Assembly (NCBI GenBank): GCA_027344745.1
Contig: DAHWIS010000037.1
Span: 1 to 9,767, forward strand
Direction: 5' to 3'
Length of the DNA: 9,767 bases
From: Microcaldota archaeon
Lineage (GTDB): Archaea; Micrarchaeota; Micrarchaeia; Micrarchaeales; Micrarchaeaceae
This document shows positions 1-6,496 of the stretch, piece after piece (the stretch's first letter is position 1; each line of letters opens with the position of its first letter). The position numbers and the translations under genes were made by a program. Under the pieces are notes generated by a model. That model ran no database searches. It saw only the letters and a list, made by a program, of their open reading frames with translations, and was not told the DNA's origin.

Positions 1-421
1 CGTATCCGTTTATAGGGCATGATCTCATTGCAAAGTCCTTGAACGTCTCGACGTATATGCCGCCCAAGCCGAGCAGCACGAATTTGCCGAACTGCCGGTC
101 TGTATTGCCCCCTATTATTATTTCGATGCCGTTTTTGACCATTTTCTGCGCAAGGATCTTGTAAGGCTTTATGGTCTGTGCTTTTTTATACAGGCTGGAA
201 AACGACGACCTGATCTCTTCCGGTCTCTCCAGCCCAAGTGCTACCAATCCGCTCTTCGTTTTATGCATCGCCTTTTGCGATATTACCTTAAGCACTATCG
301 GTTCTCCTCTCGAAAACCTTATGGCGTCGTTAGCGTTTTCTACATATTTTGCGTCTATGGCGTGCACGCCGTTCTTTTTAAGCATATTATATGCTTCCAT
401 ATAATCTAGTAACTCCATCAT
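1..421 (-). CDS. ADP-forming acyl-CoA (acetate-CoA) synthetase beta subunit, ATP-grasp domain, partial
   Basis: The first 140 residues are visible; the C-terminus lies beyond the left edge. They match the start of the ATP-grasp_5 family, the beta subunit or beta half of ADP-forming acetyl/acyl-CoA synthetase, which converts acyl-CoA + ADP + phosphate to acid + CoA + ATP. Visible landmarks are VLKVIS with the ATP-binding-type Lys at about residue 45, HKT with the family's conserved His at about residue 53, a G-x-E-[IV]-I-I-G strand near 98-104, and the signature FGKFVLLGLGGIYVE (111-125) followed by FKDFAMRSCPI. The usual D-x-GGV after HK[ST] is replaced by KSGLV, so the glycine loop is divergent. 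Start: tandem ATGs at 421 and 418 after a weak GGCGGT. It lies 12 nt downstream of, and in frame with, the preceding winged-helix gene, so co-transcription is likely. It could be a stand-alone beta subunit or part of a fused protein. Confidence 0.85.
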   Translation of the reverse strand, partial: MMELLDYMEAYNMLKKNGVHAIDAKYVENANDAIRFSRGEPIVLKVISQKAMHKTKSGLVALGLERPEEIRSSFSSLYKKAQTIKPYKILAQKMVKNGIEIIIGGNTDRQFGKFVLLGLGGIYVETFKDFAMRSCPINGY

Positions 422-433
422 ACCGCCATCGAA

Positions 434-1291
434 TCAAATATTGACAATGCCGAATCTACTTAGCAGCGCTATTATCAAGATGATTGCAAGTATAACTATT
501 ACCACATATCCTATTGTATTGAACTTCCTGCCCCTGTTGTGAAGCTGGTTCTGTATGTCTTTTATTTCCTGCATGTCTGTTTTGTCCATTGGCGGCATCT
601 GCGCTTTTGGTGCGCCTTCCTGCTGCTGCGGCATCTGCGAAGCTTGCGTTTTCTGCCTATCTTGCGGCTGTGCCTGAGGCACGCCCGCCACGCCAGTGTA
701 CACTCCAGCCGCATTCGGAACCATAGGTTCGCTCTGCGGCTTTTTCATAATCTCGTTATTTATGCCTGCGGAACCGGACGCATGTGCAGTATCTGCATCT
801 GCGTTTGCGGCATGCTGTTCTGCTGGCTTTTTGGGCATGCCCTCTTTAGCCTGCAGGAATCCTTTTTCAGTAAGCATAAGGTCCATGTTGCCGTTCCTAA
901 ATTCTGCATTCAGGAATTGGTTTACGGATAGCTTGTTTATGTGCATGGCAAGATCCTTTGGCCGTATGTTGAGCGTAGAAGTAATGTCGTTTATGCTCCT
1001 CTTTCCTCCCGAAAGGTTTTTGAGTATCTCGAGGTCGAGCTGATCAAACTGCAGCGCAGCCTTCGCTTCCGCATCGCTTAACAATTGCTTTCCCATTTCC
1101 GTTATCGCTATGTGGTTTTGTCCAGGTACTGCCGTAGTGAAGTCAACCAGCCCTTTTATCTTCAGCGAGCCGAGCATGTTCGAGGCATCGAAAAAAGACG
1201 AGTTCACCAAGCTCCCAAACTTCTCGACAACCGAATCGGGAGACAGTTTCTTAAGCGCCATTAAATCCATAAAATTTATTTCATCTGTCAT
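434..1291 (-). CDS. Membrane-anchored protein with two winged-helix-like domains
   Basis: A 285-residue protein of no named family that I recognise. Residues about 5-70 and 80-147 each read as a winged-helix/MarR-like unit: helices, then a wing ending in a T-E-x-G turn (ITEMGKQLL near 63-71 and LTEKGFLQA near 140-148). Residues about 152-250 form a low-complexity linker rich in Pro, Gln, Ala and Met. A basic stretch, RGRK (253-256), precedes one hydrophobic segment (about 258-277) close to the C-terminus. The predicted topology is an N-terminal cytoplasmic DNA-binding part tethered by a tail anchor. The ATG at 1291 was chosen over an in-frame start at 1324 because GGAG lies 9 nt upstream of it. 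The acyl-CoA synthetase gene follows 12 nt later. The domain calls come from sequence pattern only; DNA binding is inferred. Confidence 0.75.
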   Translation of the reverse strand: MTDEINFMDLMALKKLSPDSVVEKFGSLVNSSFFDASNMLGSLKIKGLVDFTTAVPGQNHIAITEMGKQLLSDAEAKAALQFDQLDLEILKNLSGGKRSINDITSTLNIRPKDLAMHINKLSVNQFLNAEFRNGNMDLMLTEKGFLQAKEGMPKKPAEQHAANADADTAHASGSAGINNEIMKKPQSEPMVPNAAGVYTGVAGVPQAQPQDRQKTQASQMPQQQEGAPKAQMPPMDKTDMQEIKDIQNQLHNRGRKFNTIGYVVIVILAIILIIALLSRFGIVNI

Positions 1292-1336
1292 TATATCATT
1301 CTCCAAAAAGTAACAACACAGCAATATGGGATAAGA

Positions 1337-1350
1337 ATATTTATATAATT
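1337..1350. promoter_or_regulatory. Bidirectional TATA region between divergent genes
   Basis: The AT-rich element TTTATATAA (1340-1348) is nearly symmetrical and reads as an archaeal TATA box on either strand. On the plus strand it would start transcription near 1370, about 38 nt before the nuclease ATG. On the minus strand it would start near 1318, about 27 nt before the winged-helix ATG. A small inverted repeat, TTTC-TT-GAAA (1350-1359), overlaps its edge. Start sites are inferred from the usual spacing of about 25 nt. Confidence 0.5.
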
Positions 1351-1407
1351 TCTTGAAATAATTAGTCTATACTTCTTTTAGGGGTTGTTTTACGATTGGT
1401 ATGTATT

Positions 1408-2661
1408 ATGCAATTTAAATTCTTCGGTGGCGCACAGGAGGTTGGGCGTTCATCCATAATGGTGGAAGACGAACGCAGGGTAATGCTCGATTATGGGATG
1501 AAAGTAGAAGACAAGAACCACGAATTTCCGATAGGCCTGCCCAACATAGATGCGATGGTCCTTAGTCATGCGCATCTTGATCACAGCGGCGATTCTCCGT
1601 CTATATACAACAAGCTTGCGATACCCATATTTGGGACCGAGGCTACAAAAAAGACGACTATGCTGCTGCTGGAAGACACGCTGAAGATCGCCAAAAATCA
1701 ACATGCAGAAATAAACTTCCATAGGCGGCAGTACAAGGATTTTATACGGCACTACCAATCAATGGAATACCGCGAGGTCGAGCATTTCGGCAAATTCGAC
1801 ATATCCCTCTACGATGCTGGGCACATCAGTGGCAGCGCAATAACGCTAATGGAAAACCCGCAGTCGAAGGACTACAAACGCATAGTATATACGGGAGATT
1901 ATAAGCTCGAGAGCCAGTTGCTGCACAAAGGCGCAGAGATAGTGAAGAGCGACGTGCTTATAACGGAATCTACCTACGCAAACAGGGACCATACAGACAG
2001 GGGCGAATTATCGAAGGCCTTCATAAACGATGTAAAGGCCGTACTTGACAATAAGGGCACAGCGCTTGTGCCGGTTTTTGCCGTAGGCAGAAGCCAGGAG
2101 ATACTCGCATTGCTGCATAAGAACGGGCTTGCAGAGTCGACATATGTTGACGGGATGGCCCGCGCGGCGACGAAGATAGCCCTCGAATTCCCAGAATGCA
2201 TAGGCAATTACGACCTGCTGGCTGATGCCGTAAACAAGGCTAATTTCATAAGCGATACGGACATGCGCGAAGAGGCGATGGGTCAGCCGTCTATAATACT
2301 TACGACAGCGGGCATGCTTAGCGGAGGGCCTGTCCTGGACTATATAACGCGCCTGAACAAGGATTCGAAGATATTCCTTACGGGGTATCAAGTCGAGGGT
2401 ACCAACGGGCGCATGCTTCTGGATAGCGGGAAGATAAAGGTCTACAATTCGTTCAAGCCCGTAAAGACCCCTGTCAGCATATACGATTTTTCAGCACATT
2501 GCGGGAAGAGCGATCTTTACAGATACATAAGGGAGAGCGCGCCGAATGTGGTCATATGCGTACACGGCAGCGCGGAAAATACTACCGGATTCGCATCAGA
2601 ACTCAAGGCAGAGGGATTCGACGCATACGCCCCTAAGGTAGGGGATACAATAAAGCTCTGA
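1408..2661 (+). CDS. Archaeal CPSF-like beta-CASP metallo-beta-lactamase ribonuclease (aCPSF2 type)
   Basis: A 417-residue zinc-dependent nuclease of the beta-CASP family, which acts as endo- and/or 5'-3' exoribonuclease in archaeal RNA processing and decay. Metal ligands are visible in order: HAHLDH (54-59, motif II), the His of DAGHISG (139, motif III) and the Asp of YTGDYK (164, motif IV). The beta-CASP motifs are TEST (186-189, motif A Glu), FSAH (361-364, motif B His) and VHG (385-387, motif C). There is no room for the N-terminal KH domains of aCPSF1, and the length fits aCPSF2. I chose the ATG at 1408 because the protein then begins directly with the first beta strand (MQFKFFGGAQEVG); an in-frame TTG at 1396 would add four residues. 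No strong Shine-Dalgarno is present. The gene is divergent from the winged-helix gene and ends 5 nt from deoxyhypusine synthase, tail to tail. Confidence 0.93.
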   Translation: MQFKFFGGAQEVGRSSIMVEDERRVMLDYGMKVEDKNHEFPIGLPNIDAMVLSHAHLDHSGDSPSIYNKLAIPIFGTEATKKTTMLLLEDTLKIAKNQHAEINFHRRQYKDFIRHYQSMEYREVEHFGKFDISLYDAGHISGSAITLMENPQSKDYKRIVYTGDYKLESQLLHKGAEIVKSDVLITESTYANRDHTDRGELSKAFINDVKAVLDNKGTALVPVFAVGRSQEILALLHKNGLAESTYVDGMARAATKIALEFPECIGNYDLLADAVNKANFISDTDMREEAMGQPSIILTTAGMLSGGPVLDYITRLNKDSKIFLTGYQVEGTNGRMLLDSGKIKVYNSFKPVKTPVSIYDFSAHCGKSDLYRYIRESAPNVVICVHGSAENTTGFASELKAEGFDAYAPKVGDTIKL

Positions 2662-2666
2662 CTGCA

Positions 2667-3623
2667 TTAGAATAGGTTGAGCGCGGCAAACATCACTGGC
2701 AGTATTATCGTTGCATCTCCGTCTATTGTTACGTACTTTGCATCCTCCTTTATCTTGCCCCATGACACCGCTTCGGTGAGCCTTGCTCCAGAAAGACTCC
2801 CATCATATTGCGTCGCCGTTGTTATGTAGACCGCATAATCCAGCCCTCCCTTGAACTGGTTCCACCAGATGACATGGTGCTTGCTTATTCCTCCGCCTAT
2901 CATCAGTGCTCCTGTTGTCTTGTTGTCGAATGCGATGTTGCTCAGCTCAAGTTCATCCCGTATGACATTTAGCTTGAAGTCGTGATCCTGCGAGAATATG
3001 CTAAGCTGCGTGCCGAAGGCGCCGTCTACTATTCCGGGATTGAATATCCTAACGTTGTGCAGGTATGCCTGCCTTAGGATTGAATTAGGGTCCTTCATAC
3101 GTTTTCCGAATTCGTATATGAGTTCGCTTGGGCTATACTCCTTCTTGTAGTCCTTCGATGTGTATATATCATTCATTATGCTGCCGAATGCATCTTCGAC
3201 CATCATCCCGTATTCTCTGTTCTCTATAAATACATTCCCAAGCCTGTATATCCCCATAGAATGCAGTTTAGCGTCGTCAGCCTTGAACGATCCGACGGAA
3301 TACTTGCCTCCAAACGCCCTCGCTATATCATGGTCGAGCGTGCCCCCAGTAGTGATTATTGCATTGAAATGCTTTACCGCGCCGGCAAGCACTCCGCGCG
3401 TACCCGTAGAAACTATATCGGCCGGGAACGATAGAAAGTTAAACGATTTTTTATCCTTTGTCATTCTGTCGATTATTTTTATTCCGTCAACCATGTGCTG
3501 TGCAGAGAATCCGCCTATATTGTCCATCGCCTTTATCAATCCGGGCACCGTCATGTCCTTCTTTAGCTTTATATCCTTAACGTCGTATTTCAAAAGGCTT
3601 TTCTTGATGTCTTTTTTATCCAT
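2667..3623 (-). CDS. dys: Deoxyhypusine synthase
   Basis: A 318-residue NAD-dependent enzyme that transfers the aminobutyl group of spermidine to a lysine of translation factor aIF5A, the first step of hypusine formation. Family landmarks are VSTGTRG (71-77, NAD-binding region), TTGGTLDHDIAR (91-102), NPG-VDGAFG (195-204), the GGG-SKHH segment (243-250), and the signature SGARLTEAVSWGKI (278-291), whose Lys 290 matches the lysine that carries the enzyme-imine intermediate. Length is normal for an archaeal member. The ATG at 3623 follows GTGAT with a 3-nt gap. The reading frame extends further upstream, but those residues do not resemble the family and would run into the divergent promoter region. 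No hydroxylase or aIF5A gene is in the window. Confidence 0.96.
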   Translation of the reverse strand: MDKKDIKKSLLKYDVKDIKLKKDMTVPGLIKAMDNIGGFSAQHMVDGIKIIDRMTKDKKSFNFLSFPADIVSTGTRGVLAGAVKHFNAIITTGGTLDHDIARAFGGKYSVGSFKADDAKLHSMGIYRLGNVFIENREYGMMVEDAFGSIMNDIYTSKDYKKEYSPSELIYEFGKRMKDPNSILRQAYLHNVRIFNPGIVDGAFGTQLSIFSQDHDFKLNVIRDELELSNIAFDNKTTGALMIGGGISKHHVIWWNQFKGGLDYAVYITTATQYDGSLSGARLTEAVSWGKIKEDAKYVTIDGDATIILPVMFAALNLF

Positions 3624-3702
3624 TGCATCACTTCGTAAATGTTTTACGCATTTTAACGCTAATAAGTTTTTCATGTTGGCGAAATACGTGTAGCTATACA
3701 AA
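3624..3702. promoter_or_regulatory. Divergent promoter region, dys / PD-(D/E)XK-like gene
   Basis: For dys, the minus-strand stretch CTTATTAG (about 3659-3668) is a TATA-like element placed to start transcription near 3638, just ahead of the GTGAT ribosome-binding site at about 3627-3631. For the plus strand, GCTATACAA (3693-3701) is the best TATA-like element and would start transcription near 3722, downstream of the first possible ATG (3703). Both assignments rest on spacing and composition only. Confidence 0.35.
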
Positions 3703-4320
3703 ATGATAGATAAAGCTAAATGCATTAGTGCACAAATATTGCTAATGCATGCGCCTATGGAGTACCTCAGGCATGAGAAAAACCTCCGCAAAGCAATAGA
3801 AGAAGAATACGGCTACAGGTTCAAATCTAATTTTGAAGCATCGATGGCAGTCGCACTATACTCCTTGGATATACCGTATACATATGCGCAGACAAAGTTC
3901 CATTTTACCTTAGACAACAAAGTAATAACATATACGCCGGACTTTGTGCTTGGCATGAAGCATGAAAATTCGCAGATACTCATAGAGCCGCACGGCAGTT
4001 CCTTCATAAATGAAAGATTCATTACGAAAATGAATACATTCATGTCTACGCGGGAAAGCGATTTGTATTACACCATATTGGTAACGGACAAACGCCCTAA
4101 AAAGCCGAACAAACTGAAGATAGAGCTCAACAGATACGGCTATACATACAACGACATATGCGATGATGTCTGGTATATACCTTATGCGGTAGAGCTTGGC
4201 GTGCCTATCAGCACACGCACGGGAATGGGATCAATTTTCAGCATGCTACGCGGTCTGAAGGAAAGGGAAGATGTATCAATAATGCCGGAAAGCGTAGAAA
4301 TGCTGAAATCAAGGCGATAA
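3703..4320 (+). CDS. Uncharacterised PD-(D/E)XK nuclease-like protein
   Basis: Up to 205 residues; not a protein I recognise by name. The core resembles the TnsA/Vsr-type PD-(D/E)XK fold: a helix with a conserved-looking Glu (SNFEA, E45), a beta hairpin, then YTPDFVL (D80) and, one strand later, ILIEPHG (E95-P-H97) where ExK is expected. A Rossmann-like strand, YYTILVTD (122-129), follows. The catalytic Lys position carries His, so activity is uncertain: inactive homologue, variant nuclease, or a non-nuclease role. The start is uncertain. ATGs at 3703, 3745 and 3757 are in frame and none has a clear ribosome-binding site. An inverted repeat over 3720-3750 and the likely TATA position favour 3745 or 3757, giving 191 or 187 residues. 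The gene is divergent from dys and followed by a T-rich tract before ftsZ1. No transposon or restriction-modification partner is nearby. Confidence 0.75.
   Translation: MIDKAKCISAQILLMHAPMEYLRHEKNLRKAIEEEYGYRFKSNFEASMAVALYSLDIPYTYAQTKFHFTLDNKVITYTPDFVLGMKHENSQILIEPHGSSFINERFITKMNTFMSTRESDLYYTILVTDKRPKKPNKLKIELNRYGYTYNDICDDVWYIPYAVELGVPISTRTGMGSIFSMLRGLKEREDVSIMPESVEMLKSRR
3720..3750. repeat. 9-bp perfect inverted repeat over candidate start codons
   Basis: ATGCATTAG (3720-3728) is repeated in inverse orientation as CTAATGCAT (3742-3750), separated by 13 nt. As RNA the stem could gain two U-G pairs. The right arm contains the in-frame ATG at 3745. It could be an operator for a dimeric repressor or a leader hairpin hiding that ATG. 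Confidence 0.6.
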
Positions 4321-4332
4321 TTAAATTCACCA

Positions 4333-4351
4333 ATCTTTTTAGCTTTTTTTG
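4333..4351 (+). terminator. T-rich archaeal-type terminator
   Basis: Two T tracts, CTTTTT and CTTTTTTT, lie 13-30 nt past the stop of the PD-(D/E)XK-like gene and just ahead of the ftsZ1 TATA box. Archaeal RNA polymerase terminates at such runs without a hairpin. Inferred from composition and position. Confidence 0.5.
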
Positions 4352-4354
4352 AGG

Positions 4355-4363
4355 AATATAAAT
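4355..4363 (+). promoter_or_regulatory. TATA box of ftsZ1
   Basis: AATATAAAT lies about 31 nt before the ftsZ1 ATG, predicting a start near 4385 and an almost leaderless mRNA. A GGTAAT element (4381-4386) also precedes the ATG, so if it is used, transcription must begin a few bases further upstream. Confidence 0.5.
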
Positions 4364-4389
4364 CAGGCGACATTAAAAAAGGTAATTTT

Positions 4390-5481
4390 ATGGTTGTTTC
4401 TTCAAGCATAGACGACGAGGATATTTTAAGATTCATAGAGAGCGCAAAGCCGAAAATATATGTTGTGGGCACCGGCGGCAGCGGCAGCAACACGATTACA
4501 AGGCTTGCGGCATTGGGGATAGACGGTGCGACACTTGTTGCGATGAATACCGATGCGCCGCATCTAATAAAGACAACCGCCGAGCGCAAACTGCTTTTAG
4601 GAAAGAAGATTACCAAAGGCCTAGGTGCAGGAAGTGACATAAAGGTCGGAGAGGAAGCGGCTATAGAAAGCAAGGACGAAATAAAGCACGTGCTCGGAGA
4701 CGCAAATCTGGTATTTGTAACATGCGGACTCGGCGGAGGCACAGGAACCGGATCCGTGAGCACCATCGCGCACGAAGCAAAGGAGATTGGCGCACTCACT
4801 ATAGCAATAGTCACGCTTCCATTTTCCAGCGAGGGAAAAACAAGGATAAAGAATGCCCTTGAAGGGCTCTCTAGGCTAAAGAAGATTGCAGATACCGTCA
4901 TAATAATACATAACGATAAACTGCTTAGCATAGCGCCGGATCTTCCGCTGAATATGGCATTCAGGGTATCGGACGAAGTGCTGGCCAGCGCCACGAAAGG
5001 CATTGTAGAAATGGTGACCAAGCCCGGCATGGTGAACATAGATTTTGCGGACCTGAAAATGGTGCTTAAGGAAGGAGGCTATGGCGTTATAGGATCAGGG
5101 GAGGGCATGGCTACGAGCATGGAGCAGAACAGGGCGATAGTCGCATTGGAGAACGCAATAAAGAGCCCGATGCTGGATGTGGACCTTAGCAATGCAAAGA
5201 AAGCACTCATAAATATAATAGGGGGCGAAAGCCTGACGCTGCGCGAGGCGGAATCCGTATTTCAGGAAGTGGCGAGCAGGATAAGCCCAGATGCCATGCT
5301 GAAATGGGGCGCGCGCATAGAAGAGGATATGCAAAAAGAATCGCTGCGCATAATGATAGTTGTGAGCGGAGTAGACTTTCCAGAATATAGCGAACGCGGC
5401 ATAGAAAAAGGCATATCGGAAATGGGCGAACTAAATCTCGATGAGGTATTCGATGCAAAAGACAAAAGAACAGGCAAATAG
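4390..5481 (+). CDS. ftsZ1: Cell division GTPase FtsZ1
   Basis: A 363-residue tubulin-superfamily GTPase that polymerises into the mid-cell ring. Nucleotide-binding loops are intact: T1 GTGGSGSN (27-34), AMNTD (51-55), T4 tubulin signature GGGTGTG (115-121), T6 HNDKLL (174-179), and the T7 catalytic loop NIDFADLK (216-223) with both Asp residues. The N-terminal helix before T1, GLGAGSDIKVGEEAAIES (77-94), VTLPFSSEGKTR, and the C-terminal ISPDAMLKWGA and MIVVSGV stretches fit archaeal FtsZ1 rather than FtsZ2. In haloarchaea FtsZ1 assembles first and scaffolds division, while FtsZ2 is needed for constriction. There is a short C-terminal tail (about 330-363) with no recognisable partner-binding peptide. 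The usual euryarchaeal neighbours secE and nusG are absent; the gene converges on an unknown helical protein 18 nt downstream. Confidence 0.95.
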   Translation: MVVSSSIDDEDILRFIESAKPKIYVVGTGGSGSNTITRLAALGIDGATLVAMNTDAPHLIKTTAERKLLLGKKITKGLGAGSDIKVGEEAAIESKDEIKHVLGDANLVFVTCGLGGGTGTGSVSTIAHEAKEIGALTIAIVTLPFSSEGKTRIKNALEGLSRLKKIADTVIIIHNDKLLSIAPDLPLNMAFRVSDEVLASATKGIVEMVTKPGMVNIDFADLKMVLKEGGYGVIGSGEGMATSMEQNRAIVALENAIKSPMLDVDLSNAKKALINIIGGESLTLREAESVFQEVASRISPDAMLKWGARIEEDMQKESLRIMIVVSGVDFPEYSERGIEKGISEMGELNLDEVFDAKDKRTGK

Positions 5482-5499
5482 TGCCGTCGCTAAAACGGT

Positions 5500-6102
5500 C
5501 TAGCTGTCATTCCTCTTGATGCGCCCAAAAGTTGCCTTGTCCATGAATAGCTTAAGCTTTTCATCGAATTCTTCAAGAGCGCTATTCTCGCTCATGAATC
5601 TTGCATATATCTTCTTGCTCAATGTTGTGCGCGGCAATCCGGTATGCGTCATGGCGTCAATCTCGCTTATCGTCTTGCGTATGTAACTATCGCTCTTGTT
5701 TATCATGCTTACGAGCCCGTCGTCCCAGATGCGCTGGACATTTGATATGCTTTTTACGTAGTTTGAATAGTTCTCCTTTATGTTTGCTTTAACCTCTTTT
5801 TCTTTCTCCCCTTCTGCGAGGCCGCTCCAGACTAGCGTTATAATTTTTTCTATGCAAATGCTGTACTCATTCAAATCCCTTGTCAAATACATATGTTTCG
5901 CCATTATAAGCTCCTCTTTGCTGCCAGAATCCGCTATCTTCTGTTTGAATTCGCCTATAATTGCCTCCTGGCTATCAAATAGGCCCATATACAGCATATG
6001 CACCGCCTTCGATAGATTTATGCTGTCTTTCGAGACTATATCCAGAGGGAATTTCGCACTAATCTCCTCATTTTCGCCTCCGCGCTTTCTACTGTCCACC
6101 AT
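5500..6102 (-). CDS. Uncharacterised helical protein convergent with ftsZ1
   Basis: A 200-residue protein that I do not recognise. It is charged and appears almost wholly alpha-helical, with no signal peptide, membrane segment, Cys pairs or nucleotide-binding motif. Patches such as SKAVHMLYMGLFDSQEAI, the YSICIEKIITLVWSGL stretch (about 80-95) and the C-terminal SALEEFDEKLKLFMDKATFG suggest an amphipathic helical bundle or coiled coil. The ATG at 6102 was chosen because GTGAT lies 4 nt upstream, the same arrangement as dys; an in-frame ATG at 6108 overlaps that GTGAT. Expression probably starts from the TATA-like GATAAATATC at 6139-6148. A tie to cell division is suggested only by adjacency, and convergent adjacency is weak evidence. 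Confidence 0.75.
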   Translation of the reverse strand: MVDSRKRGGENEEISAKFPLDIVSKDSINLSKAVHMLYMGLFDSQEAIIGEFKQKIADSGSKEELIMAKHMYLTRDLNEYSICIEKIITLVWSGLAEGEKEKEVKANIKENYSNYVKSISNVQRIWDDGLVSMINKSDSYIRKTISEIDAMTHTGLPRTTLSKKIYARFMSENSALEEFDEKLKLFMDKATFGRIKRNDS

Positions 6103-6138
6103 GAACATCACTGTTTTTCCACATATAAACAAGATTTT

Positions 6139-6148
6139 AGATATTTAT
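6139..6148 (-). promoter_or_regulatory. TATA box of the helical-protein gene
   Basis: On the minus strand GATAAATATC lies about 40 nt before the ATG at 6102, placing the start near 6118 and giving a short leader that still contains the GTGAT ribosome-binding site. The element is close to symmetrical and could also fire rightwards into the structured intergenic region. Confidence 0.4.
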
Positions 6149-6164
6149 CCTTTTCTACCTTGAA

Positions 6165-6451
6165 ACCACGCCAATAATTTCGCCATTTCCAGAGGTTTTT
6201 AGCTTGATAAAACACGTTCTCTGCTGGCGCAGTGACTGCATGAACGCAGAGGAAGCCCGCCTTTAGGCGGTTTCTACAAATGACATAGGAGAATTCCCTT
6301 TTTCCATTCGGGAGAAGATGGCATCACACCATATTGCGCTTGGTATGTTCTAAATTCAGCGAAAATCGCCTAATGGGCTTGAGGCCTTACAAAATCTTCA
6401 TGAGCGCAGATTTCGGCGTGTCTCGCCGTATAAGAAGATTTGTTATAAACA
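6165..6451. other. Hairpin-rich intergenic region without a convincing gene
   Basis: I found no credible protein gene, tRNA or rRNA here. Possible stems: TTCTCTGC (6217-6224) with GCAGAGGA (6246-6253), enclosing GCAG-TGA-CTGC (6229-6239); the hairpin at 6251-6275; TTCCC (6294-6298) with GGGAG near 6309-6313; GCGA-AAA-TCGC near 6359-6369; and CGGCG-TGTCT-CGCCG (6414-6428). AAGCCC (6253-6258) could alternatively pair with GGGCTT (6375-6380). The density of stems suggests a structured non-coding RNA or the remnant of a mobile element. The universal A-rich CR-V block of RNase P RNA was not found, and the GNAR tetraloop region of SRP RNA is absent. Confidence 0.4.
6251..6275 (+). repeat. Hairpin element copy 1 (IS200/IS605 right-end-like)
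   Basis: CCGCC-TTTA-GGCGG (6257-6270) makes a 5-bp stem with a 4-nt loop. With C6256 bulged, GGAAG pairs further with TTTCT to give a 10-bp stem. The sequence GGAAGCCC followed by GCCTTTAG recurs at 6497-6514. A GAAGCCC stem with a TTTAG or TTCAG loop is typical of the right-end / omega-RNA 3' region of TnpB-carrying IS200/IS605-type elements. The origin is inferred; no tnpA or tnpB is present. Confidence 0.45.
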
Positions 6452-6459
6452 TTTATATA
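6452..6459 (+). promoter_or_regulatory. Strong TATA box for the S8e operon
   Basis: TTTATATA, preceded by an A-rich stretch, is among the best TATA boxes in the window. It predicts transcription from about 6482 and therefore a leader of about 130 nt before the S8e ATG, long for an archaeal mRNA and full of potential secondary structure. Confidence 0.6.
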
Positions 6460-6496
6460 CCTTTTTGCCTATACTTCTATATCCATGTTTCACTTG

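Noticed and set aside
171..404. Plus-strand open frame opposite the acyl-CoA synthetase gene
   Set aside because: The minus strand encodes a clear ATP-grasp protein here; the plus-strand frame is its antisense shadow.
3624..3791. N-terminal extension of deoxyhypusine synthase
   Set aside because: The open frame continues upstream, but the extra residues do not resemble the family, cross the divergent promoter region and overlap the neighbouring gene. The ATG at 3623 has a good ribosome-binding site and gives the normal length.
3703..4320. TnsA-like transposon or restriction system
   Set aside because: The fold motif is similar, but no TnsB/TnsC, methylase, terminal repeats or other mobile genes surround it.
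4182..5039. Long minus-strand open frame (285 codons) opposite ftsZ1
   Set aside because: It is antisense to a highly conserved FtsZ and its Ser/Pro/Val-rich translation is typical of a reversed coding frame.
6216..6400. RNase P RNA
   Set aside because: GAGGAAGCCC resembles the CR-I block, and GGGCTT downstream could form a P4-like helix, but the A-rich ACAGAA part of CR-V is missing and I could not pair convincing P1/P2 strands. Left as an unassigned structured region.
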